Source: Phoenix dactylifera
Lineage: Eukaryota; Streptophyta; Magnoliopsida; Arecales; Arecaceae
Direction: 5' to 3'
DNA length: 64,000 nucleotides
Assembly: GCF_009389715.1 (NCBI RefSeq)
Contig: NC_052395.1
Span: 19,379,528-19,443,527, forward strand
Shown: positions 10,039-23,099 of the stretch, piece by piece
Layout: the number at the start of each line of letters is the position of its first letter
Numbering within the stretch: the stretch's first letter is position 1
Position numbers and translations under genes: made by a program
The notes under the pieces: model-generated
The model's database searches: none
What the model saw: only the letters and a program-made list of their open reading frames with translations
Told to the model about the DNA's origin: nothing

Positions 10039-10220
10039 TCAAGCACTGCTAACCTCCACCATCTCTTTCTCCATGGTGAGCAAGATTTTTGTGAACCTTG
10101 AAACATCATCCCCTAAAATTTTGACCCCATTTCTTCGAGCCCAATTGACCAACGTATTAGCTGAAAAAGATTGGAAAACAAGCCTTTTATTCTTTGAGGG
10201 ACAACAAGCATCAGGAAGGC
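10039..10220 (-). pseudogene. Terminal coding exon of an unrecognised gene, probably a fragment
   Basis: On the minus strand, behind an acceptor CACCAG at 10226-10221, about 60 codons stay open to a TGA at 10041-10039. Blocks include KNKRLVFQSFSANTLVNWAR, NGVKILGDDVSRFTKILL and TMEKEMVEVSSA. It reads as real conserved protein, but I cannot name the family. It lies 95 bp beyond the ABCG stop codon on the same strand and 174 bp from the CACTA end, with no other exon of the same gene nearby, so a stranded exon or transduplicated fragment is likely. Confidence 0.42.
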
Positions 10221-10314
10221 CTGGTGAGTTACAAACCCTTTTATGTTAAAATCTTCATATTACGAGTTACAAACCCTTAGTTTTGAGTTACAAAATTTTC
10301 TTTTTTCTGGAGAG

Positions 10315-13132
10315 TTAATGTATGCAAGAACTATTGCTCGACTTGATCCTTCCGACCCTCATCAAGGCAACATAAGCCACCACCCTAAAAAAGATGAACA
10401 TTATGAACAAGGCCGCAATTGCTAGACTCTGATGGCTAAAGCCAACTACAGCGATTGCAGGAACACTTTCAACAGGACATCTCTGGCCACCGGAGCACTC
10501 GTAGGTGTCGCCGGGCGAGTACTGAGCGGATATCTGGATCTTGAAGGTGTAGTAGATGTAGGAGATGTACTTGATCCAAGCAATGAAGGGGGGCACATGT
10601 TGGACGTAGTACCCCCCAGCGAGCATGAAGGAAAGCAAGATCACGGACGCAAGCGTGGTAGAAGCCTTGAGGTCCATGACCAAGGCCCCGAGCGCAAACC
10701 CGAGGCCTTGGGCGATAAGAACCTGCAGGAGCATGACAGACAGGGTAATGAGGAAGCTCCACAAGCTACGCTTCAGACCTCCCAACCAGTACGTGATGGT
10801 GAGGAACACAATGGGGAGGATAAGCTCCATGGGCAGATCACCGACCATCCTAGCCGTGAAGTAGGAGGAGAGCCTGTACATTCCCGAAACTCTCTCTTTA
10901 GTCAGCATCGTGCGTTCCTGTGGGAAAGTGAATAAGGCTTCGAAGACGGGGTAGAAACTCCAGAATCCCAGGATAAAGTAAAGGAGGCCCATCTGCAAGC
11001 ATTGATAAAGGGCGAAGCAACAACGATCAAACAACCAAGTGGTGAACTGAAGGAAGAAATAATAATAAGGTGGAGAATTGAGAGAAGAGCCAAACCTGGT
11101 CTTGAACATGTCCTCTGGATCCATACCACATAAACCCTCCAAGAAAAGCTGCTATAATAATCTGTGCCACCTGGAATCCAGAGAAGGCCTGGTGCTTCCT
11201 TTCTTTCATGCCTCTCTGGAGCAACACTGAGAATTGTTCCCACCAGGTTGTAGACCACTCGTTTCTAGTTTTATGGAGCTCAGATTCTTTAAATTCTCCT
11301 CCTACTTCTCGGAGCTCCTCAACTATCTGATTATGCAAGCGGTGAGAGTAGGCAGAGGACAAAGTCTCCTTAAGAGCTTCTCGGCTCTCCAGTGTTTCAT
11401 CGGGAGCCAAACCTGCATCCAATACACAGATTACGAAGAACAGAGGGAGGATTTATGATATGACAGTCTCCTATTTTACCTTCATTTTTGTTTTGTTGAT
11501 TCAATTGAATATTGAATTTTGTAGCTATTAAAAAATGCCACATTCAATATTAATTACAAATTATACTTTTGAGTTCTTTTCAGGAACAAAAGTCAACCGA
11601 CTTGAAACAACATAATCTTCAACAATCCAACCTAACCTGATCCATATCATGGAGTTAGAAACTCAAGTATCAAAGACTATCCCTCGGATAAAATCAGAGT
11701 AGGAGATTCCACAATGAATTCGAGAGAAGGAGAAGCAAAAGGCTTTGCACTCGAGCAATACATGAAAGCGGAAAAAGCATAGCTGTGTACGTGAAGATAT
11801 AAAGTGAGGCCATATATGGTGGATAGAAATTTAATTACTATAGATGGAGATTATTCCCACATAAATGATACGGGTCACTTAGTTGTTTTTATTCAAGTAA
11901 TTGAAAAAAAGAATTACTGTGGAGATCAAAGGAATTAGACCTACCATACCCAAAAAAAAAAGGAAGGAGAAAGTAGAGCAAGTAGCCTGAGCCGGAGCCT
12001 ACCTGTGGAAATGAAATGCAAAATACATCATGGCAAGGCATGCTTTGGATGTCTCGTGAAATTTGACCGTGCACTAAATATGGCCAAACATTGCCTGGCA
12101 CGTGTTCGGATGCAAATTCGGACAGGGAAAAGGAAGGAGCTTTTTTTTTTTTTGCTAAAAAAAGGAAGGAGCTTTTGACCAAAGAAAAAAAAAAAGGAAA
12201 GAGCCAGTGCAGGAATGCAGCTGAGAACGTCGGCCGATAGACCAAAGTTAATGCATCATTCCAAGAAAGGTACCCTTTTATGAGGTATATTGTACTTGTT
12301 TGAACGAGGAAGAGAACGTTAATGAGGGAAATAAAGGCATACCGTTGGCGAGGTCGAGAAGGAAGTCGGCGGGATTCATGGCCACGGCGGGGGCGTAGCC
12401 GATGCTGGCGAAATAGTTCATGGCGTCGGAGCCCTTGCCGAAGTAAAGGGTGTGGCCGTCGGAGAGCAGCAGGATCTTGTGGAACATGTAGAAGATCCGG
12501 CTGGAGGGCTGGTGGATGGTCATCACCACGGTCCTGCCCCCCCGGGCGAGGTCGGCGATGGTGGTCACGATCCGGCCGGCGATGGTGGAGTCGAGGCCAG
12601 AGGTAGGCTCGTCGAGGAACAACAGGCTGGGGTTGATAAGCAGCTCCTGGCCGACGCTGACCCGCTTGCGCTCCCCACCGGAGATCCCGCGCACGAGGGC
12701 CCCGCCGATCATGCTGTTGCAGCAGCCGAGGAGGCCGAGCTCGACCATGACCTGCTCGGCCTGGGCCGCCTTCTCGGTGCGGGAGAGGGTGCGCGGGAGG
12801 CGGAGGAGGGCGGTGTAGAGGAGGGTCTCGGAGACGGTGAGGTGGGGGTAGAGGATGTCGTCCTGGGAGACGAAGCCCATACTGCGCCGGAGCTGGTTGG
12901 AGAAGGGCCGACCGTTGTAGGTGATGCTACCGGAGAGGCGGCGGCCGGGGCGGGCAAGGCGACCAGCCAGGGCTGTAAGCAAGGTGGTCTTCCCGCTCCC
13001 CGAGGGTCCCATCATCGCCAGCATCTCCCCCGGGAGCACGGCCCCGGACACCCCCTTCAGTATCGTCTTCTCGCCCTTCCTGGAGCCGTCTGCCTTCACC
13101 TCGATCTTGTACACCACATCCTCGAACTGCAT
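10315..13132 (-). CDS. ABCG: ABCG (white-brown complex) half-size ABC transporter
   Basis: Coding exons (minus): 13132-12343, 11412-11096 and 10992-10315; 1785 nt, 594 aa, all junctions GT-AG and in frame. An ATP-driven membrane exporter with the ABCG order, nucleotide-binding domain before membrane domain. Walker A GPSGSGKT is at residues 42-49, signature ISGGE at 150-154, Walker B LLFLDEP at 170-176 and the H-loop His near 207. The C-terminal half has about six hydrophobic segments. The sequence is closest, by memory, to the ABCG14/ABCG21 clade (ABCG14 exports cytokinin); substrate and exact orthology are not proven. The N terminus before the nucleotide-binding domain is short (MQFEDVVYK starts at once) and no upstream exon acceptor is seen, so the start is fair but not certain. 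Half-transporters work as dimers. Exon 1 is GC-rich relative to its surroundings. Confidence 0.92.
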
Positions 13133-13720
13133 CGATCCGATCCCGTTCCACCACAGAGAGTAAGAGAAAAAAAAAATAATACGAATTAATTTGAGAAAAT
13201 GAGAATTTATTTATTCATTTTTAAATGGAGAGAAAACTGCACAGAAGGTGGGAAAGGGAGGACATGAGAGAAGAAAAAAAAAGTAAATGAAGTGTTGAAG
13301 CCATCTGATCGATTTCACACCTTGAGAGTAACCGGATGGCGGGCCGTGGCGAAGATGGGACGACGACCTGCACCTTCCTCGTCTGCTTCCAGCTGCGATC
13401 GGTGTTGCATCTCCGTCTCCGTCATCCTTCCCGTCTCCCTCTTCGAAATGTTCCCTTCCGCTTCAACGTAAAATCACGCTGCGGAGTCTTTCTCTCTCAC
13501 ACACACACACACCCACACCCACACACCCCTCGGAATTTTGCTGTAGGAGGAGCTAGTCTGGCCTCTCTCTCGTTCCTGTCTCGTGTCACTCGCTCTCTGG
13601 TTCACAAGACCTTCAGGACTGTGACATGCACGGGGAGGAGGAGTCGAGAAGAGGAGGATGGGGACAATTTGCGAGGAAGAGGTTTGCCCGCATCCTTAAT
13701 ATATAAGCGCGGGGGAGTTT
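13133..13720 (-). promoter_or_regulatory. Putative ABCG promoter and leader
   Basis: No ORF of note. A (CA)n/(CCCACA)n tract lies at 13498-13530 and CT-rich sequence follows. The minus strand has GCTTATATATTAAGG at about 13710-13696, a plausible TATA box for the ABCG gene about 560 bp upstream of the ATG. The same bases read TATATAAG on the plus strand, so direction is not settled. Confidence 0.4.
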
Positions 13721-13729
13721 GAGGGGTTC

Positions 13730-16700
13730 AAGCATGGTAACCTCGACCCATCGCATCCCACCCCTACGCGTGAATTCATCCCGCCTAAACCAGGTTTTGT
13801 TTTGGGAAAGGTGTTATCAGCGGTTCTCGACAGCATATCCCAGTTCCCAGCCCGTTCCGCTAGATAACGGCAGTCGATGCTGCAAGGCCGGACAACATTT
13901 ATTAACGGCTATAAAGAGGGGCAGCGCAATTAAGGGTTATATTCACGTTACCCGCCTTTTGCCCTTTCCGATGAGGTTAATCTACCATGGCTTTAATTGT
14001 CAGGCCATATGGAAATTAATGATATACATGAATTGGGCTGAAAACTGATAGGATAAATATCGATATATTTATATTTATATTTATATTTATATTTATATTT
14101 TTCAAAAAATATAAATATAAATATAATATTAAAAAAATATTAAAATCAATATCTATATTTATTCTAAACAAATATAAATCGGATATTATGCATATCCATA
14201 TCTGACATCAATGAATATAGATACAAGTTGAATATTAAACATATACATTTTTTTAATCTAAATACAGGTATAAATCGGATACTTTTTTTTAGATATTGAA
14301 CAAAATTCAATGATGAAAACTAGCAATAAAGATATAAACGTAAAAAAAAAATCAGCTAAAAAAATAAAATTTTAACAAGTATTTATTAATAATAAAAACT
14401 AACAATTTTATAAAGGATATACCAATTGAGGTTGCTTGTTACCAAAGTAGACGGAATCTATGGCACCTCAAAGATGTCTCACGACTTACAATTGCCGGGT
14501 GGAAACTAATAAGTGGACGGAATCTTCGAAACTCTAGTTGTTTTTAAAACGACGGACAGAAAAGAGGGACGAATGGACGAACAAGAGGTTTCCGGCTTTC
14601 AGGCATGTAGGATAATTCGAAGAATTTTATTCAAATCGAGTTTTTCATATTCTAGTTACTGTCTTAAGTGACAGCCATCCGATATCTAGATTCTTTTTAG
14701 TTTAGATTTGGTTAATCATTTAATTGGTTTTCTAATTTAGCTTAACTTAAACTTTTTCTTTTTACTTACCCTTGTTATACGGATATCTAAATCTAGATCT
14801 GTATCCAAATTTGAAAAAATCATGTGTATCCGTATCCGAGAGATTTTTGAACTGATTATCCGAATCTGTATCTGGATATATGGAAACGGATACGATCGAA
14901 TATAATCCGACCTGCTTTCAGCCCAATGTGTGGTTCATAGATAACTTAACCCTTCCGCTTCGAAAGGTTAAGTATGAAATATGTGCTTTATACAAACGCC
15001 TTGAGAAGCCACAACGTTATTGATTTGCCAAAAGGGAAACGATAATATTATGCGAAAGAAAATGATCCAAACATTCAAAATTATTTTTAATAGCAAACAG
15101 TGTCTTGTATTTGGCTTGACTGCTAGGCACAGGGTTAATGAGGTTGCTGGCGAGGTCAGTGAGGATCCTATTCAGATTGGCAATGTTGACCTGAGCTTAC
15201 TGCCAATCGCCAACCTAAGGAACGTGAGTTGGATGCCGGTGGCTGTTCTCGAACACCGACTCCAACATCGATTTCCTGATCTGAAATAAAGAAGAAGTAA
15301 GCCACTTACCGAAGTATGTCCAGTAAAGGAACATCTAATGTCTTAAGTCAGGCAAGGTTCTCAAGCAAACAGTGAAAGTTTTAGCGTAACAGAGTAGCAG
15401 CATATAAGTAGTGAGTCTAGAGAGCATACTTAGAGGTCCATTGGGTGCAACATTTATAGAAAAAGATCAGCACCGGTTGCCGAGCAAGATGAGCATGCAC
15501 CCTAATTGCTCGATAATACCCTACTTATAACACTGTCTCACCCACATGGATTAATCGTGCACAATCATGGACTGAGATAGGATGAACAATAGCTACAGAT
15601 AATTTAAATATATTTATACACATTTAATGCTGGCCATGTGGCGAACTCCTATTGGTCGACCTACTACACTGGTTAGGGTCGTTCTCGAGGCATATCGCTG
15701 ACTATGAGTAGACAAATGTTTTATTGAAAATAAAGTTTTTTGTTCACTTTTTTTTTGGCCATTAATTTATGGTCCACTTACATGAAGGCCATCAATATTG
15801 GCCATTTCGAATATTGAAACATTGACGCGGGATGGAAGAAGAAGAAGAAAGAAGAGGAGGAGGAGGAGGAAGAAGAAGAGGATGGAAGAAAATATGAGAA
15901 GGAGGAGAAGACAGAGGAAGAAGACAACTCAATATTTTCAAATCTCAAATCTCAATAATACAACCTTATATCTCAATTGCATGGCAATCAATTTATTTAA
16001 GCCAAAAACTCTAATAAGAATCCAGATATAAATAGAATGCTAGAGTTTTCATAAGATTTAATTCCTAGAATCCAATCAAAAATAAAATTGTCTAATTTTT
16101 AAATAAAATAAAACTTTCTAATTTCTATATTTTCACCTAATGGAAGTGTGCCTAATTTTCTTATTAGAGCTAAAACAATATTTATAAATTAACTATATAA
16201 ATATTACCAAATATATTTTTTATTATAAATAAATTTTAATATCATTTTTGCATACAAATAATTATATTATTATAAATTTTATAAATATATTTATTTGTAA
16301 ATAAATATACTAATGGTTAATAAATCTCATGTTATATTTATTAATTGCTAACAAATGTTTGTTAATTATTTATTAATAATTAATTCTTATCAATAAATAT
16401 ATTAATATATTACTATCTTAATTCTATTATTCATAAATAATATTATTAATATTTTAATATAATAATGATTATAGATAAATTTATTAATATAATAATATAT
16501 TTATTAATATTTTATACTTTAAGTGTTAGTTATAATTACAAATAAATAATATAGTATAGATATATAGTGATAATATATTAATTATATATTATAAATGTAT
16601 GTTATATTAGTATTAAATAAAAAATATATTTATTATATATTTATAATATATTAATCTAATATTAATAATATATAAATATAATTAGTATTAATTATATAAT

Positions 16701-18837
16701 ATGGTTAATGTAATATTAATGTAACATGAGTGGAGGTATTTCTATCAAGAAATGATCGTTTTAAATTTCCTTCTCTTGATAATATAACATCGGGAAAAAA
16801 TACTATCTCATGGTGGTATTTATTTTATCTTCTCTCTTAGTAAGATAGGAGCGAGATCTACTATTTATTTTACCATTTCTTTTATCTTTTTTTCTAACCA
16901 AAATATGGTTAACTTTCATTGAATTTATTTTTTCATGCTAGGTTATTTCCATCCAAACAAACCCTTCGTTTTAAATCAACTTCACATTCCGATGGTGCAG
17001 TTCACCGTAATGTTAGTTACTTGCTGGTGAAGCTGGATCTAGATTGCTCGTTTGCTTTCCCAACCTTCCCAAGCTGCATTCTATAAACTACGTATTCTCA
17101 TACAAAAAGCTACTGCTTTTATCAAAATAAAGACGAAAGCTAATGTACCTAGATATTAATATATCCATTATTGGTAATCATATTTGACACTGTGCTGTAA
17201 TATCATAAAAGACGAGATCATTGCGACTTTGATAGATAAAGAAGCAAGTTGGATGACTGATACAACCCCAACTAAATTGTTCCTTGAGATGAGCGACTAA
17301 TAGTGTGACAAATTAGAAAGTTTGTTGCTTCTGCAGTTTTTCCGATTCAGAGAGATTTTGATAGTAGCAAGAGTAATGCTACAGCGACCCTGAAGTTACA
17401 TTCATCAACTTCGCCAAAGAATCTAGAATTTTTCTAGTAGCCCATTCGTCACAGGGTAGACAAGAAGAGGGTTCCATCAAGCACTATGATGAACAATACG
17501 CCACATTTGTTCAATGGAAATGTAACTCTAGAGGTCCAACATACTTCTTAAAACGTTCATGAGCTTAGCAGGCAAACATGAGTCTCGATCGAAATTGACG
17601 GTCCAATTCTACAGTCTGTATATCGTTAGATATTAGTGATGTATCAGTCTCGTATATTATAAGGGTCAGCATGGGTCTCAATTTATCATGACTAACCTAC
17701 AATACACAGATCGTCCATGTCTATTACGAGTTGCAGTGATGCATGGAGTCTCGCATGTTGTAGAAGCTGTTTTTTAAAGCTTGCAAACTTATGATCTGAC
17801 CTACACCCAACATACCCTAAGCAGGATCAAGTTCGGTATAAATGGGTTAATCTGGGTTGTAAATGATATGAGTTGACACATCTGAACCATGTATGAAATG
17901 ACGATATAGATTTCGATCTTTAAGCCTTTTAATCTATTTCAATCCATTTAATAAATAAGTCGCCAACCCACTTAACCTATTTGAAATCCATTTAATAATG
18001 TTTAAAATCTACTTAACTTATTTAACCCATTTAAGCTCATATAACCTATTCGTTACATGAGTTGTGTAAGTTAAGTCACATTACTTGTTTTATAAAAAGA
18101 TGAGGTTCTGACTTAGATTTTTGATCTAATGTGTAGAAAAATAAGAATATATATGGAAAAAATATTATGGAGAACTTTTCTACCTACCTCATGAGGGAGT
18201 CATCATATTTATTTATAGTTGAGAATGTACAAGAGATTACAACTAGAATGATGTAAAGATAGAAAGAAATAATAAATGGATTCTTAGGATCAATCCTACA
18301 TTTATGCTTTTTGAAATTCAAAATTTAGAATTCAAAATACAGAATTTAGAATTCAAAATTCAAAATTCAAAATTCAAAATTCAAAATTCAAAATTCAAAA
18401 TTCAAAATTTAAAATTTAAAATTTCTAGAATCATGGATCCTTGATATGTGGCTTGATATGGGATTGAGATAAAGATACTACCAATACCACCCGCAAGCTA
18501 AGACGGGCACCACTAAGAGCTTGGAACGCAACTCTTGAAAGCTTTGCGAGGCAGTATTCGAATGGTATAAGGCTAATACCACCTTGACTAAAGGTCCATC
18601 AATTTTCTTCATGCCTATTCCGATGCCAATTGGGTTGGTGATCCTCGTAACCGACATTCTGTAAGTAGCTTTAATATTTTTCTTGGTCGTAATCTCATAT
18701 TCTTAGTGCTAAAATGCAACGCATTATGGCACGTTTAAATACCGAATCCAAATACAAAAGGCTTGCCAAGCTCTCAGTGGTACCCAAGCCCGATGGTATT
18801 AGGCTATTGAAGCATTAATTGCTTCTTTTTTAAAAAA
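13730..18837. other. Gene-poor AT-rich stretch
   Basis: No credible gene. It holds a (TTTATA)n-like tract at 14056-14125, a region rich in GGATAT/ATATCC motifs to about 14900 that looks like degraded repeat, a purine (GAA/GAG)n tract at 15826-15925, a ~700-bp block of almost only A and T (16040-16740), and a low-copy sequence with repeated CCATTTAA/ACCTATTT motifs near 17930-18050. Short ORFs here look random. Confidence 0.6.
18306..18425. repeat. Tandem AATTCAAA octamer-like repeat
   Basis: About fifteen head-to-tail copies of an 8-bp unit (AATTCAAA and variants AATTTAAA/AATTTAGA) fill this stretch. It is a simple minisatellite with no coding value. Confidence 0.9.
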
Positions 18838-20500
18838 AAAGGGTTTTTTGCATTGATACCCTTCTAAATATCGGATTTTGCGTAAATACCCTTCCAAAAT
18901 TGATATTTGCATGTATACCCTCGTAAAATACTTGTTTTGTTATTCTATCCATTTTTATTCTTATTTTTGTATATATACCCATGCCATCTAACACCGTTAA
19001 AAAATTAAGGGTTTCAAATTAAAATAACTAAAATATCCTTAATGGGTAGGCGTGCAAATAGAAATTTTTATAAGGGTATACAAGCAAATAGTAACTTTAC
19101 AAGGACATTCATACAATTTTCTATATTTAGAAGGGTATTTACGCAAAAAAAAAATCTTAGTAAATGGAAAGAATTTAGATACATTAATTAATATGATAGC
19201 CTTTATAATCTTGTATTTATTAGGAAATGTATTTGGTTCTATGACCAAAGGTCTATTTCTTTATCATGAATATAACAAAAATATATAATAGGATTTGCAA
19301 ATTGGTTGTATCTAGATTTACCTCCTGCAATTGATCTGATGATGGAATTAATATCATAAGGGGAGTAGGGTTCAAGCGTGGAAGGATGGCAACAAGCATA
19401 GGTTCACAGAATCCAAAGGAACCTCGGCCCGTCAGGATTCTCTCTCGGTCATCTATTACACTGTTGATACCTCTGGTGTCTCGGTAGCTGGCTTTTTTTT
19501 TTCCTTCTGTTTTTTGGTTTTTGTTTCTTGTAACTTTTGAAGGGAGAAAGCGAGGGAACACTGAACGAAATATGGGTCGTGTCAGTTTTCTGCAATGGAA
19601 TTGAATTTTGGAAGAAAGTCTCGGATTTTTTTTGTCCTCGTGAGAGGGGAGCTGGGAGACGCCAAGTTCCGTCCAATCAGTCATATAGATAAAAAATAGT
19701 GTGATATGAAATTTGGCTTGGTAAGTCATGGGTCATCTGTTCTGACTGAAGGTCAATTGCAAATCTTTCAAGTGCTGGGTCACCCAGCACCTCATAATTA
19801 TGATATTTGTACTTTATAGTTCTTGATTAAGTCAGCTTTTAACCTTTGTCGTTAATTTGGAATTGAACAATGAGCTCTACAATTCTCCTGCTAGCTAGGG
19901 TTCTTTTTAATGGTACACATCCTAAGGGTAAAAGTCCCACCAGTGCAATCTTAGGTGCTCCTAACCACGATAACGCCTAGAGGGGAAGAGAGAGAGAGGA
20001 AAAAGAAAAACAAAAAACAAAAACAAAACAGTGTCACCAGAAGAAATTGTGTTTATCATCTGTTGGGTCACAGACCAGGGAGGAAGGAGGAAGGAGATCG
20101 CGATCTCGCCATCGCGAACGCCCACGACGGTGAGATCGCGATGTCCTTCCTCCTTCCTCCCGATCACGTCGCGATCACGATCTCCCGATCGTGTCGCCCA
20201 CGATCCCGGGGGGGGGGGGGGGGGGGGGAAGATGGGCGCGGGGAGGAGGGGGAGCCGAGCACGGGGGGAGAAGGAGGAACAAGGATAATAACATCATTTC
20301 ATATTTTAATTTTATTTTTAATTAATAAAAATATATATATATATATATATATTTTTAATACCGTTAGAACAACTGTTATATTAGGAATATTTGTATAATA
20401 ACCGAGTTTTACGAGGGTATACATGTAAATACTAATTTTTAAAAGGTATTTACGTAAAATCTGATATTTAGGAGGGTATCTATAAAAAAAATTTCTTAAA
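18838..20500. mobile_element. Non-autonomous TIR element(s), nested
   Basis: The ~100-bp left arm (18838-18945: TTTTTTGCATTGATACCC, ATATCGGATTTTGCGTAAAT, TTTGCATGTATACCCTCGTA) is matched in inverse orientation twice: at 19073-19150 (about 310 bp away) and at 20398-20500 (1.66 kb away). The short pair would form a MITE; the long pair bounds a larger element whose interior (19150-20390) has no transposase. The long right arm matches the left better in its inner part (GTATACCCTCGTAAAA). The superfamily is not assigned; long TIRs suggest Mutator-like. Confidence 0.62.
20209..20228 (+). repeat. Poly-G run of about 20 bases
   Basis: An uninterrupted G tract follows a palindrome-rich GC segment (repeated GATCGCGATC-type motifs at 20095-20200) inside the TIR element. 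It could form a G-quadruplex, and its length is prone to sequencing error. Confidence 0.85.
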
Positions 20501-20509
20501 AAAAAAAAA

Positions 20510-22700
20510 AAAAAGGAAACCTTAGCATCCTCCATGGCGCAATTGGATGATTTTCCCAGCCGGTTCATATCTGGATAATATTGTAGGCATCATACGAAAG
20601 TTTTTCTTTGAACCAAGACGGGAATTTGAATGGACGTCCAATATACCCATCTTCCATGATTTGATATTGGAGATCAGCTGGAGCTTCTTTCTTGGGAACA
20701 CGTAGGGGCACGTTGGCAGAAAGCGTAGAGTTCGCTTTGGAGAGACGTCTTTGGGACTTGTCCCCTCCCCTTCTTCTTCTACAAAGAAAGGAATAATGGA
20801 TCGACAGTAGGACGCCCTCTATATTACAAACCGATCACGAGGATAAAACTCAAGTAAAAAGAACAAAGAAGAAATTCCGTCATTAGCTATGCTAACACAT
20901 TGAGCCATCAAATCTCAGACTACACGATCCGTTACCGGAACACGTCACTCCCACCGAGAAACCAAGGTTATTCTGCTTTCAAGCAACGCTAAACTAAGCT
21001 ATTTGGCTGATAACTACAAGAGGCAATCTTGAATGTCGACGCAAAGCCAAGGTTGTTTCTGGTATGAGAGGTGGGTTGCTTGTTGCGGCCATGCATTCAC
21101 AGTCTTAAAAGATGGGCTCCGTCCAAGCTTTTTTAGCTCTTGCCAAAACCACGGCAGCGTTCTATCTTCTAGCATGCACATGGAATGGCTCTACCATACC
21201 TCCCACGCCTCTTGTATCTAATTTTGTATGGAATATTCCAAGTCACAAGCAGTCAGAAACATCATGCACCAAGGGCAAGGTGGAAGCTAGCTTTGGGAAC
21301 TCCTGCCGGGTGGCCACTCCATCAGGGACAGGAATATTTCCAGGCTAGGATTACTTTGTCGTAGCTCAAATGGAAGGGCAGTACATTACGAACTGAAGTG
21401 AAGGGATACGCTGGGTTCATACATACCGTGATGCTTTGACAAGAGGCTCTATATTTATATAATGGGCTGAGCATCGAGCTGGACTTGTCATTGAAGTTCG
21501 GCCCATCTCCGACGCTACTCACTGCTTCTATCGAGACTAACCGAGGCCGGGATCCTTGGCACCTCATAACAATTCATTAGTAACCTTTCTTCGATAGACC
21601 AAAGAAGGGAAGCAAATGGTCCAAGACAGACTATGAATGGTGCTCTTTTTTTTTAAAGCAAAATAAGTCCAATCGAGGTGCAAATAGTTGATGGCAATTC
21701 ACTCTTAAGATATAACGAATCGCTACATGCATCTTTGAAGTATATTCTAATGAAGGATAATGAGTGAATCCAAACTCATCTGAGTCCAAAAGTAAAATAT
21801 AAGAATACAATGAAATCTTGGCTATATATACTACCCACATTAAATAGCTTCCTATCCTACAATAAAATCATGGTGTCCCTTACTTAACTTACCATTCAAC
21901 TGATCAATATCTTATTAGATCTTTTTTTTTTATATAGAAAAAAAAGTATTTGGTTAGACTTAGATGGAGGTTTTTGGATCCACTTATACTTGGGGACTGT
22001 TATTTTGATACGCATCACCATCAGCTGCAAGCATTCGCTAAGATTTGAAGATGATATACGACAATGCTGATTCATAGGCATAAATCGTCATTCTGCTATG
22101 TATGAGAAGGATTGCTTGCACTCTCCTTGTGAATCTGGAGACTAAGGAATCTGGAGGGTCCCTAGCTGTAACATCATCCGTCTTGAGGATGGACAGCAGT
22201 TATTTATCTTGAGAATCTGATATATGGTTCAATCAAACCAACTTATTATAACTAATATATATGGTTTTGCATTTGGCTAGGCAAATACAGATTAATTTTT
22301 TACTATGAGTGTTTGCTTTGGAAACTCGACATAGATAAGTAATGTCAACCAAAGAAAATAATATGTTGTTTTTTGTACAATCTATCAGTTAACAATATAC
22401 TCGTTCTTTGAAATTTCAGCTATGAACAAATGGACAAACCATCAAGTTACCTTGTTCTTATGTGACATTTTGCGTGTAATGCATGCACGGGGAAGAAGCT
22501 CTAGTGGCTTTCAAGGTGAAAGTCGGTTCTTTCAAACTAGCTATTTGTAGCCGCCCTATTTAAAGGGCTAGAAGAGATTTTTACCCTTTCTGCGAAGTAC
22601 TGATGTGAACTCCCTACGCTTAATTAATCTTAATTTTCAAGCTGTCCCATGAAATGGAGAATTGACAATGAGGATGAAATTATGAGCTTTAGAAATTTTA
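20510..22700. other. Unassigned stretch
   Basis: No gene can be supported. Short open frames near 21033-21348 (plus) and 21322-21567 (minus) show no recognisable domains. The minus strand has TTATATAAATATAGAG near 21465-21450, a good TATA box, but no clear coding region follows it. 21600-22700 is AT-rich with no recognised element. Confidence 0.45.
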
Positions 22701-22734
22701 ACACCTTTTATGGCAGCAGGTAGCTCTTCCCGCA

Positions 22735-23095
22735 TCGATACAATAGTTCCATTAGCTAAACTAAGAGTTGAATGGGTTCGTCTCGTATGGACCATTACTA
22801 TCTTACAGACGGATCAAATCATAGTAAAAGGATATTCTAGAACAATCATCTCCTAGATCAATTCAGAAGCTCAATATCAGGGATCTAATCATTCCTTGAT
22901 GATGAATATTTGGAGACTCATATTGAGTATCCCTTCATATGCTGCTAAGTATATTTTCAAAGAGGCTAATAGGGTGGCTAACTCAGTAGCTTTCTATGTA
23001 ACTGACCATAGTAGATCGAAGCTTTGGAAGACCTCGTCTATTTTATCGGATGATCTTTGGGATATTTTGATAACAGATATGAGTGGCTGTATTTA
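22735..23095 (+). pseudogene. RNase H-like domain relic of a retroelement
   Basis: The plus strand can be read as LAKLRVEWVRLVWTITILQT, IIVKGYSRTIIS, a TAG in place of a codon, INSEAQYQGSN, then AAKYIFKEANRVANSVAFYV before a stop at 23095. The order (acidic residue/substrate region, then the xxEANRVAD-like box) matches the plant RNase H-like domain RVT_3 found in LINE and related reverse-transcriptase proteins. No reverse transcriptase lies upstream. At least one in-frame stop makes it a relic. Confidence 0.62.
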
Positions 23096-23099
23096 ATCA

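Noticed and set aside
12322-13189. Long plus-strand open frames across ABCG exon 1 (up to 245 codons)
   Set aside because: They are antisense shadows of a GC-rich exon: low-complexity Gly/Glu/Arg composition and no domain, while the minus strand gives a perfect ABC nucleotide-binding domain.
21033-21567. Short frames and a good TATA box near 21.45 kb
   Set aside because: The TATA box is convincing, but the sequence after it has only short frames without protein character.
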